NCBI GenBank assembly: GCA_910585545.1
Contig: CAJUFN010000021.1
Coordinates: forward strand, 1 to 35,654
Length of the DNA: 35,654 bases
Reading direction: 5' to 3'
DNA from: an uncultured Lachnospiraceae bacterium
Lineage (GTDB): Bacteria > Bacillota > Clostridia > Lachnospirales > Lachnospiraceae
Below the pieces are notes generated by a model. It searched no databases, was not told where the DNA came from, and worked only from the letters and a program-made list of their open reading frames with translations. Of this stretch, positions 25,031 to 33,528 are shown piece after piece (the stretch's first letter is position 1; each line of letters opens with the position of its first letter). Both the position numbers and the translations under genes were made by a program.

Positions 25031-25903
25031 ATGAGCTGGCGAACAATTGTTATCTCCAAACGAGCAAAACTTGATCTGCAATTAGGGTATATGGTTGTGC
25101 GGAGTGAGGAGATAACAAAGATTGTTTTGAGCGAGATTTCAACAATATTAATTGAATCCACGGCAGTATCGCTGACAACAAGTTTGTTGGCAGAATTGTC
25201 GAGGAGAAAGATAAAAGTCATTTTTTGTGATGAAAAAAGAAATCCGTCGTCAGAATTAATTAGTTATTATGGGAGTCATGACACGAGCAATAAAATCAGG
25301 AATCAGATTGTATGGAAACAAAGTACGAAAGAAGCTGTTTGGACAGAGATTGTAACGGATAAGATTCGAAAGCAAAAAGAGTTTCTTGAAGCACTTGGAA
25401 AGGAAGAATCCGAATTATTATTATCATATTTGAAGGAAATTGAGTGGAATGATATGACAAATCGAGAAGGTCATGCGGCAAAAGTATATTTTAATGCACT
25501 GTTTGGGTTGGATTTTACAAGGACGGAAGATAATTTTATCAATGCCGCATTGAATTATGGCTATTCTATTATTTTATCTGCTTTTACGAGAGAAATTGTC
25601 GCAAATGGTTATTTGACTCAATTAGGGATATTTCATGATAATATGTTTAATCAGTTTAATTTAGCATCGGATTTTATGGAACCATTTCGAGTTTTAGTAG
25701 ATAGAGAAGTTTTTCTGATGAAACTTGTAAAGTTTGAACATGAAGAGAAAATGAAGCTGGTTAATATATTGAATTATGAAGTGCAAATAGACGGAAGGGT
25801 TCAATATGTTAATAATGCAATAAAGATTTACTGTAAGAGTATTTTTGATGCGTTAAATGAAAATGATAGTTCGTTGATTCGTTTTTATAAAGTTGAGTTA
25901 TAG
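25031..25903 (+). CDS. cas1: Cas1 integrase
   Basis: A 290-residue type II Cas1, which with Cas2 integrates new spacers next to the leader. Recognisable parts are the N-terminal MSWRTIVISKRAKLDLQLGY, LSEISTILIESTAVSLTTSL, and the helical catalytic domain with NREGHAAKVYFNALFG (metal-binding Glu), ALNYGYSIILSAFTREIVAN and NLASDFMEPFRVLVD. Length is typical. It starts one base after cas9 and is followed four bases later by cas2. Confidence 0.96.
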   Translation: MSWRTIVISKRAKLDLQLGYMVVRSEEITKIVLSEISTILIESTAVSLTTSLLAELSRRKIKVIFCDEKRNPSSELISYYGSHDTSNKIRNQIVWKQSTKEAVWTEIVTDKIRKQKEFLEALGKEESELLLSYLKEIEWNDMTNREGHAAKVYFNALFGLDFTRTEDNFINAALNYGYSIILSAFTREIVANGYLTQLGIFHDNMFNQFNLASDFMEPFRVLVDREVFLMKLVKFEHEEKMKLVNILNYEVQIDGRVQYVNNAIKIYCKSIFDALNENDSSLIRFYKVEL

Positions 25904-25907
25904 ATTT

Positions 25908-26213
25908 ATGAGAGTGTTAGTATTTTTTGATTTGCCGATTACGACAAGTGAAAACCGAAGAGCTTATACAAGGTTTAGGAAGTTTTTATTGAAAAGCGGT
26001 TTTATGATGCTGCAAGAATCTGTTTATTGCAAACTGGCGCTAAATAGTACGGCAGCAAATGCAATTATTAATAATATTCATAAAAATAAGCCGGAAGAAG
26101 GATTGATACAATTGTTAACAGTGACAGAGAAACAGTATGCTAAAATGGATATCATTGTTGGAGATATTAAAAAGGAAGTTTTGGATAGTGATGAAAGGTT
26201 GGTGATTTTGTGA
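25908..26213 (+). CDS. cas2: Cas2
   Basis: A 101-residue ferredoxin-like Cas2, the structural partner of Cas1 in spacer integration. It begins MRVLVFFDLPITTSENRRAY with the conserved Asp of the first strand, followed by the usual RFRKFLLKSGFMMLQESVYC. The ATG at 25908 is chosen; an in-frame TTG at 25893 lies within cas1. The stop overlaps the csn2 start by four bases. Confidence 0.95.
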   Translation: MRVLVFFDLPITTSENRRAYTRFRKFLLKSGFMMLQESVYCKLALNSTAANAIINNIHKNKPEEGLIQLLTVTEKQYAKMDIIVGDIKKEVLDSDERLVIL

Positions 26214-26884
26214 AGTTGGTTTCTTGCGAATTGTCTAAACCAATTCTGTCGGATGAAAACGCAGTAACCGAATGGATCATAGAATCACCGAATATTTTCT
26301 CAAGGTATGTTCAAGAATTGGTACAGCAATGTGAGGGGGAGGATGGGCAATTTGTTCTCTCCCATAAGGATAAAATAGTAGATATATCTAAGAATATGGA
26401 AATTATTTTGAATCCCTTCAATGTTGAAATTAATAGCAAAAAGATATTAACAAAATTGTATTCAGAATTAGATAAATTAGCAAAGTCAGAAGAAATGTAT
26501 TTAGAAACACGTCAAATCATTCAATCACTGATAGAATACTTGCTGGACCTAGAACAAAAAAGTGATTATATTTTAGGATTTGAGCAAGAGATTGATTTGG
26601 CGTTGATATTTAAAGCGGTTGGGATAAAGCATGAGATAATAGAAGAAAACTATTTTGAAAATTTAATCCAATATATAAAAATTGTCTCTAGTGTATTGGG
26701 AACAAAAATAATGACTTTTGTTAATTTGAGGAGTTATCTTGATGATGTGCAATTGGAATCTTTGTTGAAAGAAGCCAATTATCAGGAAGTTCAGATATTA
26801 CTTATAGAAAATCAACAAAGGACTTGTTTGAAAGACACATTCTGCTATATTATAGATAATGATCAGTGTGAAATTTTTGATTAA
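26210..26884 (+). CDS. csn2: Csn2, type II-A adaptation protein
   Basis: A 224-residue Csn2 family protein beginning at GTG 26210, overlapping the end of cas2. Csn2 forms a ring-shaped tetramer that binds free DNA ends and joins Cas1-Cas2-Cas9 during spacer capture. Sequence supports the canonical short form: NIFSRYVQELVQQCEGEDGQ, a central helical section, EIDLALIFKAVGIKHEI and a late IMTFVNLRSYLDD. Its presence makes the subtype II-A rather than II-C. A promoter for the array may lie inside its 3' end. Confidence 0.9.
   Translation: MKLVSCELSKPILSDENAVTEWIIESPNIFSRYVQELVQQCEGEDGQFVLSHKDKIVDISKNMEIILNPFNVEINSKKILTKLYSELDKLAKSEEMYLETRQIIQSLIEYLLDLEQKSDYILGFEQEIDLALIFKAVGIKHEIIEENYFENLIQYIKIVSSVLGTKIMTFVNLRSYLDDVQLESLLKEANYQEVQILLIENQQRTCLKDTFCYIIDNDQCEIFD
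26828..26856 (+). promoter_or_regulatory. Possible array promoter inside the end of csn2
   Basis: TTGAAA (26828-26833), a 17-bp spacer and TATAGA (26851-26856) point at the array and would start transcription about 75 bases before the first repeat. No better promoter is visible in the 55 bases between csn2 and the array. Confidence 0.4.
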
Positions 26885-26939
26885 ATGGTTTGGGTACAGC
26901 ATTTTATGCAGATGATAGCATTTCATTTTTGAATTTGAG
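26885..26939 (+). promoter_or_regulatory. CRISPR leader with ATTTGAG anchoring motif
   Basis: The 55-base leader ends with ATTTGAG (26933-26939) touching the first repeat. This equals the leader-anchoring sequence known to direct Cas1-Cas2 integration in streptococcal II-A systems. It marks the csn2-proximal side as the growing end. Confidence 0.8.
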
Positions 26940-28687
26940 GTTTGAGAATGATGTAAAAATGTATGGTACTCAAACCATCGTAGACTCCCTCTGTACGAAC
27001 AACAAGTTTGAGAATGATGTAAAAATGTATGGTACTCAAACTGCTGTCTGATGAGAAAGTAAGAAACAACCGTTTGAGAATGATGTAAAAATGTATGGTA
27101 CTCAAACTTACTGCACATCCTATCTGCTATATTTTTTAGTTTGAGAATGATGTAAAAATGTATGGTACTCAAACATCAGTATGGTTACAAAGCTAGAAAA
27201 AGCGTTTGAGAATGATGTAAAAATGTATGGTACTCAAACGGATATAGAGTGAATTTAAACGTGATATTTGTTTGAGAATGATGTAAAAATGTATGGTACT
27301 CAAACAACTTTTTTCAAGACAAGTATTGACATAACGTTTGAGAATGATGTAAAAATGTATGGTACTCAAACAGATATTTCTCTCCATTCTGGAACGTCTT
27401 CGTTTGAGAATGATGTAAAAATGTATGGTACTCAAACTCTTCTTAATTCATAATATCGAGAATGCACGTTTGAGAATGATGTAAAAATGTATGGTACTCA
27501 AACGGTCTGAAAAGACTTTCTGTTTGATTTTTTGTTTGAGAATGATGTAAAAATGTATGGTACTCAAACATAGCTTCTCTCATTTCCTACCTCTCAAATG
27601 TTTGAGAATGATGTAAAAATGTATGGTACTCAAACAGAAGCTGCTGCGTTTACTGCACTCCCTATGTTTGAGAATGATGTAAAAATGTATGGTACTCAAA
27701 CAGTATCTTTCGTATAATAATCACCTCAATTGTTTGAGAATGATGTAAAAATGTATGGTACTCAAACGGACATCACCGTTTCAGAAAATGTTCCTGTGTT
27801 TGAGAATGATGTAAAAATGTATGGTACTCAAACTGTATCTGGCGGTTATGTTATTATTCCTGGTTTGAGAATGATGTAAAAATGTATGGTACTCAAACAG
27901 CACTTTTGAAAGTGCTGCACACAGAAGGGTTTGAGAATGATGTAAAAATGTATGGTACTCAAACGAACACGAAGCATATAATAAAGATTCGTACGTTTGA
28001 GAATGATGTAAAAATGTATGGTACTCAAACTAAGGAAATTATACCACAGAATGATATAAGTTTGAGAATGATGTAAAAATGTATGGTACTCAAACATGGA
28101 ACGCATCTATAGACGCTGAAGCGCGGTTTGAGAATGATGTAAAAATGTATGGTACTCAAACTGTTCCCGGAGTGGCTTCGCCATTCGCATGGTTTGAGAA
28201 TGATGTAAAAATGTATGGTACTCAAACGATGACGGATGAAGAACTGGCAAAGGCGAAGTTTGAGAATGATGTAAAAATGTATGGTACTCAAACGACAAAG
28301 GAATCAATCAGGGGATTCTGCAGTTTGAGAATGATGTAAAAATGTATGGTACTCAAACTACGGCTTCCGTTGCACTATTGCAAGCGGTGTTTGAGAATGA
28401 TGTAAAAATGTATGGTACTCAAACTATCACTGAATGTAGATTCCAGTCTGACAGTTTGAGAATGATGTAAAAATGTATGGTACTCAAACTTTCTATATGC
28501 AGAGAATTTAGTGTAAACGGTTTGAGAATGATGTAAAAATGTATGGTACTCAAACCCAATTCTCGGAAATATTCTTGTGGCAGGAGTTTGAGAATGATGT
28601 AAAAATGTATGGTACTCAAACTAACTTGGAAAAAGAGAAGCAGTCCAGTATGTTTGAGAATAATGTAAAAGCGTTTGCCGAATCTAG
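26940..28687 (+). CRISPR. Type II-A CRISPR array, 26 repeats plus a degenerate terminal repeat
   Basis: Repeats of 36 bp, starting GTTTGAGAATGATG and ending GGTACTCAAAC, occur at 26940, 27006, 27072, 27139 and on to 28586; I saw no sequence difference among the 26. The ends GTTTGAG and CTCAAAC are inverted. The 26 spacers are mostly 30 bp (a few 29, one 31). The final repeat (28652-28687) keeps GTTTGAGAAT-ATGTAAAA and then decays, marking the old end. crRNA should be read on the plus strand because the minus-strand tracrRNA is complementary. All spacers look different from each other. No match to elsewhere in the window was noticed. Confidence 0.98.
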
Positions 28688-28795
28688 TAATTGCTTATCC
28701 TATTGCATTTACAGGATATAGGGTACTATTAGTTGTTAATGCTGCACAACAAAAGCATATTTGTACTATCACTACAAATAGAAATCCAAGAAAAT

Positions 28796-28837
28796 GATGC
28801 ATATATCGAAGGACATATGATATTGTGCATCTTTTTT
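28796..28837 (+). terminator. Likely array terminator
   Basis: GATGCA pairs with TGCATC and the inner ATATC with GATAT, followed by TTTTTT. It is the first strong terminator after the array, about 110 bases past the last repeat. The rest of 28688-28983 holds no gene. Confidence 0.7.
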
Positions 28838-28983
28838 GTTTTGTTCACGACGCAAAAATGTGAAAAAATATATAAAGTAGTAATAGATATTGTGTATATC
28901 TTGAACAGTTAAAGATTAAGAAATGACAATGGAGTACCCAATACTCAAAACCAGCGGAACAGGAGAATTTAATCCGCAATATG

Positions 28984-29331
28984 TTAAAACACGTTTTCTC
29001 CTAAATATTTGTCATGTGGAACAATTAAGCATTTTTCGATAGATTTCCAATAACTGTTGTAGAGATTTTTTTGCGCTATTCCATAGCTTTCTTTTGTATC
29101 AAATTCCCAGTAAAGCATGTATTTAACACTTTTTACAATACGAGTGATTTCGAGGGGTGGAAGTCCCTCCTTGATTTGTTTTAGGTCGATATGATGCCCT
29201 CTTTTGGCAAGACGAAGCAGAAGTAATCCCTCCTGTTTTTCTAAAAGACTTTTAGCTTCAAGCATTAGTGCTTCAAATTCTTCTACTTTTTGAGGTTTGA
29301 CTTGATAAATACATATTTCAGTAAATGGCAT
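28984..29331 (-). CDS. Possible antibiotic-biosynthesis-monooxygenase-like (ABM fold) protein
   Basis: A 115-residue protein: MPFTEICIYQVKPQKVEEFE, ALMLEAKSLLEKQEGLLLLR, then LYWEFDTKESYGIAQKN. The pattern of beta strand, helix ending in a Gln-x-Gly turn and a second strand-helix unit fits the dimeric alpha/beta-barrel (ABM/EthD-like) superfamily. Members are small oxygenases or heme/quinone-related enzymes, but no catalytic residue is identifiable. The start at 29331 has AGGGGA upstream; an in-frame ATG at 29358 is less well placed. It stands alone between the array and the XRE operon. Confidence 0.6.
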   Translation of the reverse strand: MPFTEICIYQVKPQKVEEFEALMLEAKSLLEKQEGLLLLRLAKRGHHIDLKQIKEGLPPLEITRIVKSVKYMLYWEFDTKESYGIAQKNLYNSYWKSIEKCLIVPHDKYLGENVF

Positions 29332-29472
29332 ATTTAAATTCCCCTTTTTCTTTTGCATGTCTTTTCAGAAAAGTTACATATCATAATTATATACGAACGT
29401 TTAAATCATTGCAATGACAGTAAAATGTTTCTTGTTGGTTGATTTTATTTCCGAAAGTATCGTATCATTCCA

Positions 29473-29501
29473 TTGATTTCACCCTTTATTATGGTTAAAC
29501 T
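29473..29501 (+). promoter_or_regulatory. Promoter of the XRE-ABC operon
   Basis: TTGATT (29473-29478), a 17-bp spacer and TAAACT (29496-29501), about 22 bases before the TTG start and its GGGAGGG ribosome binding site. Confidence 0.5.
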
Positions 29502-29523
29502 ATAGGAGAAGGGAGGGATTTAC

Positions 29524-30642
29524 TTGAATACATTAAATATTGCAAACAATATTGTACGATTAAGACACGATAAAAAAATCACACAGGAACAGTTGGCAGA
29601 ATTTATAGGTGTCACGAAAGCATCTGTCTCAAAATGGGAAAACAATCAAAGTACTCCTGACATAACCATTTTGCCGTTGCTTGCCGCATTCTTTGATGTG
29701 ACAGTAGACCAGTTGATAGGATATACACCACAGTTAGCAAAAGAGCAGATTCAAAATCTTTATCAAAGATTCGGAAAAGATTTTGCCGAACGTCCTTTTG
29801 AAGAAGTGATGAAGGAAACACAAGATTATGTAAAGCGTTATTATTCTTGCTATCCTTTTTTGTTACAGATATGTGTTTTATGGTTGAATCATTATAAAAT
29901 GGCAGAGGAGGAAAGGCAAAAAGACATCTGCCTGCATATTGAAAAGCTATGTCAGCATATAAAAGCAAATTGTAAAAATATGAAAATTCACGGAAATGCG
30001 GTTATGATTCAAACATTTGTTTATTTTCAGACTGGACGTATACAGGAAGTTGTGGAGGAGCTGGAGGAGTTTTCTGTTTCTAACGCATTTGAAAATCAAA
30101 GCAGTGTTCTTCTTGCACAGGCGTATGCAATGCTTGGCAATAAAGAGAAAGCAGACGGCTATACTCAAATCGGCATGTATGGGAATATAATGACGCTGCT
30201 GGCGAATGCAACGTGTTATCTTTGGATGCACAGTGAAAATTTATCTGTGTGCGAGGAAACCATCGACCGTATTGGGCATGTGGCAGACATCTATAAAATT
30301 GCCGAACTCAATCCAAATAGTCTGTTATCCTTTGAATATCAGGCAGCACTCTGCTATTTGATACATGACGAAAGGCAAAAAGCGCTGAAACATATTGGTA
30401 AGTATGTTTTGTGTCTGGCTAATTTGTTTTCCACAGAAGATTTGTACCTGCATGGAGACACTTACTTTAATAGAATCGAAGATTGGTTTGATAATGAGTT
30501 AGATAGCGGAACAAAGGCGCCGCGCAATAGAAAAATTGTTTTAGAGGATGCAAAAAAAACATTAGACGCACCGCCGTTTACTGTATTAAACGGAATCACT
30601 GAATTTGAAGAAATAAAAAGGAAGTTAAAGGAGTTAAATTGA
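29524..30642 (+). CDS. XRE-family regulator with a long helical C-terminus
   Basis: A 372-residue protein. Residues 1-66 are a lambda-repressor-like helix-turn-helix (IVRLRHDKKITQEQLAEFIG, VTKASVSKWENNQSTPDITI, LPLLAAFFDVTVDQLIGY). The remaining ~300 residues are helical and TPR-like (for example VYFQTGRIQEVVEELEEF and LLAQAYAMLGNKEKADGY). The start is TTG at 29524, supported by a strong GGGAGGG. The stop overlaps the next ATG (TGATG). As first gene of an operon with a membrane protein and an ABC transporter, it probably senses a signal and controls them. Confidence 0.88.
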   Translation: MNTLNIANNIVRLRHDKKITQEQLAEFIGVTKASVSKWENNQSTPDITILPLLAAFFDVTVDQLIGYTPQLAKEQIQNLYQRFGKDFAERPFEEVMKETQDYVKRYYSCYPFLLQICVLWLNHYKMAEEERQKDICLHIEKLCQHIKANCKNMKIHGNAVMIQTFVYFQTGRIQEVVEELEEFSVSNAFENQSSVLLAQAYAMLGNKEKADGYTQIGMYGNIMTLLANATCYLWMHSENLSVCEETIDRIGHVADIYKIAELNPNSLLSFEYQAALCYLIHDERQKALKHIGKYVLCLANLFSTEDLYLHGDTYFNRIEDWFDNELDSGTKAPRNRKIVLEDAKKTLDAPPFTVLNGITEFEEIKRKLKELN

Positions 30643-30845
30643 TGGATAGGATTACTGAAATGTTACCGTTTTTGATTCCGCTTGTGATCGTGGAATTTTT
30701 ACTTTTGGGATATACGCTGTGGCATATTCTTACACATAAGAATTACAAACGTGGAAACCGGACATTGTGGCTGATTGTTACCATTATTGGAATGAATTTT
30801 GTTGGTCCGATTCTATATTTTATTTTAGGTAAAGAGGAAGCATAA
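30642..30845 (+). CDS. PLDc_N-domain small membrane protein
   Basis: A 67-residue protein with two membrane helices (LPFLIPLVIVEFLLLGYTLW and WLIVTIIGMNFVGPILYFIL). The pattern resembles the PLD-nuclease N-terminal domain family, which has no nuclease activity by itself. The ribosome binding site AAGGAG lies within the end of the XRE gene. It overlaps both neighbours by one base. Such peptides often sit before ABC transporter pairs; the role is unknown. Confidence 0.8.
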   Translation: MDRITEMLPFLIPLVIVEFLLLGYTLWHILTHKNYKRGNRTLWLIVTIIGMNFVGPILYFILGKEEA

Positions 30846-31747
30846 TGAATATTTTAGAGATTTCTCATATAACAAAAACATTCGGGGCAAAAAAAGTCTT
30901 AAATGATTTGAGTTTTTCCGTACCGGAACATTCTGTATTCGGCTTTATCGGACAAAATGGTGCAGGAAAAACTACAACGATGAAAATAATACTGGGTCTG
31001 TTAAAAAGCGATCAGGGTGAAGTTTTTGTAAATGGCGAAAAAGTAACCTTTGGGCAGAACAGCACGAATAAATACATTGGCTATTTGCCCGACGTTCCGG
31101 AATTTTATGGCTTTATGACGCCAAGGGAATATTTGACAATGTGCGGGCAGATTACGGGCATGCATAAAGAAGAAATATCGAAAAAGTCTGTAGAGTTATT
31201 GAAACTTGTGGGACTTGAAAAAGAAAATAAACGTATCAAAGGGTTTTCTCGCGGCATGAAACAAAGGCTTGGAATAGCGCAGGCGCTTTTAAACAGTCCG
31301 AAACTATTGATTTGCGACGAACCAACATCGGCACTTGACCCGATGGGCAGGAAAGAGGTTTTGGATATACTTTCTTCGGTGAAAGAGCATACGACCGTTG
31401 TGTTTTCTACCCATATTTTGTCGGATGTGGAGCGCATCTGCGATCGAATTGCATTTCTCCATGAGGGAAAGGTTGCCCTTAGCGGTACGTTGGAAGAAAT
31501 CAGGAATGTCAGAAACGGAGAAAGTATAGAAATCGAGTTTTTCACGGAACAGGATGCAGATATATTTGGAAGCATCTGTCCGGGTGGTAAGAAATCCGGC
31601 AGAACCAAGCTGCTTTTTCAAAAAAGAACAGAACGTGATATGTTAGACATAATGAAATGTCTGTCACGAAATCAAATCCCTATTCTGCGTTTGGAGAGGC
31701 TAGAGCCAACGCTCGAGGACTTGTTTTTGGAGGTGATTGGGAAATGA
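30845..31747 (+). CDS. ABC transporter ATPase
   Basis: A 300-residue ATP-binding subunit. Walker A is GQNGAGKT (residues 36-43), the signature FSRGMKQ (134-140), Walker B LLICDEP (154-160) and the switch His in STHILSD. It belongs to the CcmA/DrrA-like exporter class. The C-terminal ~90 residues form the usual extra domain ending TLEDLFLEVIGK. The start overlaps the previous stop (TAATG), and it overlaps the permease by four bases, so the two subunits are translated together. It energises export or a membrane-modifying task; the substrate is not evident. Confidence 0.95.
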   Translation: MNILEISHITKTFGAKKVLNDLSFSVPEHSVFGFIGQNGAGKTTTMKIILGLLKSDQGEVFVNGEKVTFGQNSTNKYIGYLPDVPEFYGFMTPREYLTMCGQITGMHKEEISKKSVELLKLVGLEKENKRIKGFSRGMKQRLGIAQALLNSPKLLICDEPTSALDPMGRKEVLDILSSVKEHTTVVFSTHILSDVERICDRIAFLHEGKVALSGTLEEIRNVRNGESIEIEFFTEQDADIFGSICPGGKKSGRTKLLFQKRTERDMLDIMKCLSRNQIPILRLERLEPTLEDLFLEVIGK

Positions 31748-32514
31748 AGCAGTTCACAGCTTTCATAAAAAAAGAATTTTTGGAGCAAGTGCGAAGCGGA
31801 AGATTTATGATACTGGGGATTTTGTTTTGCCTGTTTGGAATCATGAATCCAGCCACTGCCAAAATGCTGCCGTGGCTGTTTGAAATAATGTCGGAGCAGC
31901 TTGCAGAGAACGGAATGCTCATTACCGGAATAGAAGTAGATGCATTGACCTCTTGGACACAGTTTTTCAAAAATATGCCTATCTTACTTATTGTGTTTAT
32001 CGTTATGTTTAGCAGTATTTTGACAACGGAATATCAGAAAGGGACACTTATCAATGTGATTACCAAGGGCATGAAACGTTGGAAAATACTGGTTTCAAAA
32101 TTATTGATCATGTCAGTATTCTGGACGGTCGGCTATGGGATAACTTTTGGTATTACTTATGGCTATAATGCATATTTTTGGGACAATCACATCGTACAGA
32201 ATTTATTTTTTGCTGCATTTGGTTACTATTTGGTGGGACTGTGGCTCATTTCGACTGTTTTGCTTGCATCTGTTGCTTTAAGATCAGCATCCGCTGTTAC
32301 GATTTTTGTGGGAGCGGCGTTTGTTATCTCATACCTGCTAAGTTTCTTTCCTGTGTTTCGGAAGTATGTACCTACATTTATATTAAGTTCTAATGAACTG
32401 ATGATGGGAGTGGTGGACAGCAGTCAATGTTTTGCTGCTGTGGGAATTACAATTTTCTTGACGGCGCTTAATGGAGGTTTAGCTGTTCTTTTTTTCAATA
32501 AAAGAATGATATGA
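31744..32514 (+). CDS. ABC-2 type transporter permease
   Basis: A 256-residue membrane partner of the preceding ATPase. It begins MKQFTAFIKKEFLEQVRSGR, the typical amphipathic coupling start, and has about six membrane helices (for example ILLIVFIVMFSSILTTEYQK, GTLINVITKGMKRW and ITIFLTALNGGLAVLFF). The ATG at 31744 overlaps the ATPase stop (ATGA); a longer frame starting inside the ATPase gene is not used. It appears complete, unlike the broken permease at 16.5 kb. Confidence 0.9.
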   Translation: MKQFTAFIKKEFLEQVRSGRFMILGILFCLFGIMNPATAKMLPWLFEIMSEQLAENGMLITGIEVDALTSWTQFFKNMPILLIVFIVMFSSILTTEYQKGTLINVITKGMKRWKILVSKLLIMSVFWTVGYGITFGITYGYNAYFWDNHIVQNLFFAAFGYYLVGLWLISTVLLASVALRSASAVTIFVGAAFVISYLLSFFPVFRKYVPTFILSSNELMMGVVDSSQCFAAVGITIFLTALNGGLAVLFFNKRMI

Positions 32515-32533
32515 AAATGGAAAAACTTAGTGC

Positions 32534-32562
32534 TTGAATTGTAACGACGAAAGCGTTACAAT
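32534..32562 (+). promoter_or_regulatory. Promoter and operator of the RelB/RelE-type operon
   Basis: TTGAAT (32534-32539), 17-bp spacer and TACAAT (32557-32562). Inside lie perfect 8-bp inverted arms, TTGTAACG (32539-32546) and CGTTACAA (32554-32561). Antitoxin-toxin binding here would block the promoter, the standard conditional autoregulation of such pairs. Confidence 0.8.
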
Positions 32563-32585
32563 GTAAGAAAACAGGAGGTGTGATC

Positions 32586-32888
32586 ATGGAAAAAACAGCA
32601 ACATTGAATTTAAGAGTAAATCCAACAGTCAAAGAACGGGCAGAGAAAGTATTGTCTCAGTTAGGTGTTCCTATGTCAACAGCGATTGATATGTATTTAA
32701 ATCAGATTTCTCTTACAGGCGGAATTCCCTTCTCTGTTTCTTTGCCAAAAGCACCAGTGTCTATTCATGCAGATGCTATGACAGCTGAAGAAATCCATCA
32801 GAAATTGGAAAAAGGTTACAGTGATATAGCGGCAGGAAGAGTACAGAATGCAGCAGAGGCGTTTGCAAAATTTAGGGAGAATCATTGA
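32586..32888 (+). CDS. RelB/DinJ-family antitoxin
   Basis: A 100-residue antitoxin. The N-terminal ribbon-helix-helix reads TATLNLRVNPTVKERAEKVL, SQLGVPMSTAIDMYLNQI, then TGGIPFSVSLP, which is characteristic of RelB/DinJ proteins. The C-terminal part (EEIHQKLEKGYSDIAAGRVQ) should bind and block the toxin. The ATG at 32586 follows AGGAGGTG. One base separates its stop from the toxin ATG, so the two are coupled. It also acts as repressor through the palindrome upstream. Confidence 0.92.
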   Translation: MEKTATLNLRVNPTVKERAEKVLSQLGVPMSTAIDMYLNQISLTGGIPFSVSLPKAPVSIHADAMTAEEIHQKLEKGYSDIAAGRVQNAAEAFAKFRENH

Positions 32889-32889
32889 T

Positions 32890-33204
32890 ATGAAACGATA
32901 TACGGTTGAGATTACAAATGAAGCGTTGGCTGATATGGAACAGCTATATAATCATATTGTATATGTCCTTCAGGCACCGGAAAATGCAGTGGATCAATAT
33001 AACCGGATTGCAGATGCCATTTTGACATTGGATACCTTGGCTGAGAGAATTTGTATTATGGAATCGGAGCCGGAGCGGAGCAAAGAGATGAGAAGGTTAT
33101 TGGTAGACAATTATTCCATCTTTTTTGTGATTCAAGGAGATAAAGTAATTGTGACAGATGTATTGTATAGTGCATCAGATATTGAAAGTCGATTAAAAGG
33201 TTAG
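32890..33204 (+). CDS. RelE/ParE-superfamily toxin
   Basis: A 104-residue toxin. The fold pattern is clear: KRYTVEITNEALADMEQLYN, a helix pair, then MRRLLVDNYSIFFVIQGDKV and VTDVLYSASDIESRL. Members either cut mRNA on the ribosome (RelE) or poison gyrase (ParE); the sequence does not decide which. It pairs with the RelB-like antitoxin and is followed by a terminator. Confidence 0.88.
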   Translation: MKRYTVEITNEALADMEQLYNHIVYVLQAPENAVDQYNRIADAILTLDTLAERICIMESEPERSKEMRRLLVDNYSIFFVIQGDKVIVTDVLYSASDIESRLKG

Positions 33205-33247
33205 TAGATAGAATCAAAAAGAAAATTATTTATATTTAGACATTGAT

Positions 33248-33277
33248 GGCGGTAGAGAGAAATCTTTGCCGCTTTTT
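33248..33277 (+). terminator. Terminator after the toxin gene
   Basis: GCGG and CCGC pair, with an inner AGAGA/TCTTT helix, followed by TTTTT. Confidence 0.7.
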
Positions 33278-33331
33278 ATTGACTTTCGGACACATATATG
33301 CATATTCGATAAATTTTTAAGGGAGGTAAAA

Positions 33332-33445
33332 ATGGCGGAACCAGTGTTTGCGGCAGAACCCTTAAGGCTGTTGATTGCAGCGGCAGAAGGTATTATAGTA
33401 TTATTGGGTGTATTTAGAAGAAAGTTTTTTAATGAATATGAATGA
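33332..33445 (+). CDS. 37-residue peptide, unrecognised
   Basis: ATG at 33332 follows GGGAGG and reads MAEPVFAAEPLRLLIAAAEG, then IIVLLGVFRRKFFNEYE. It has one hydrophobic helix and a basic/acidic tail. The good ribosome binding site and the sensible composition favour a real small membrane-associated protein. No homologue is recalled. Confidence 0.5.
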   Translation: MAEPVFAAEPLRLLIAAAEGIIVLLGVFRRKFFNEYE

Positions 33446-33528
33446 TGTTGAGCATAGAATTATTTATGATATTATAGTGTTGGGGATTTTGTGCAGTAAT
33501 TGGAAAAAAGAAGGGATGAGAAGCGATC

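Noticed and set aside
26923..28721. Open frames on both strands across the array, rich in ENDVKMYGTQT or STIHFYIILK repeats
   Set aside because: They are translations of the CRISPR repeat, not genes.
31657..31743. Extended N-terminus of the ABC permease
   Set aside because: It lies inside the ATPase gene; the ATG at 31744 in the ATGA overlap is the usual arrangement.
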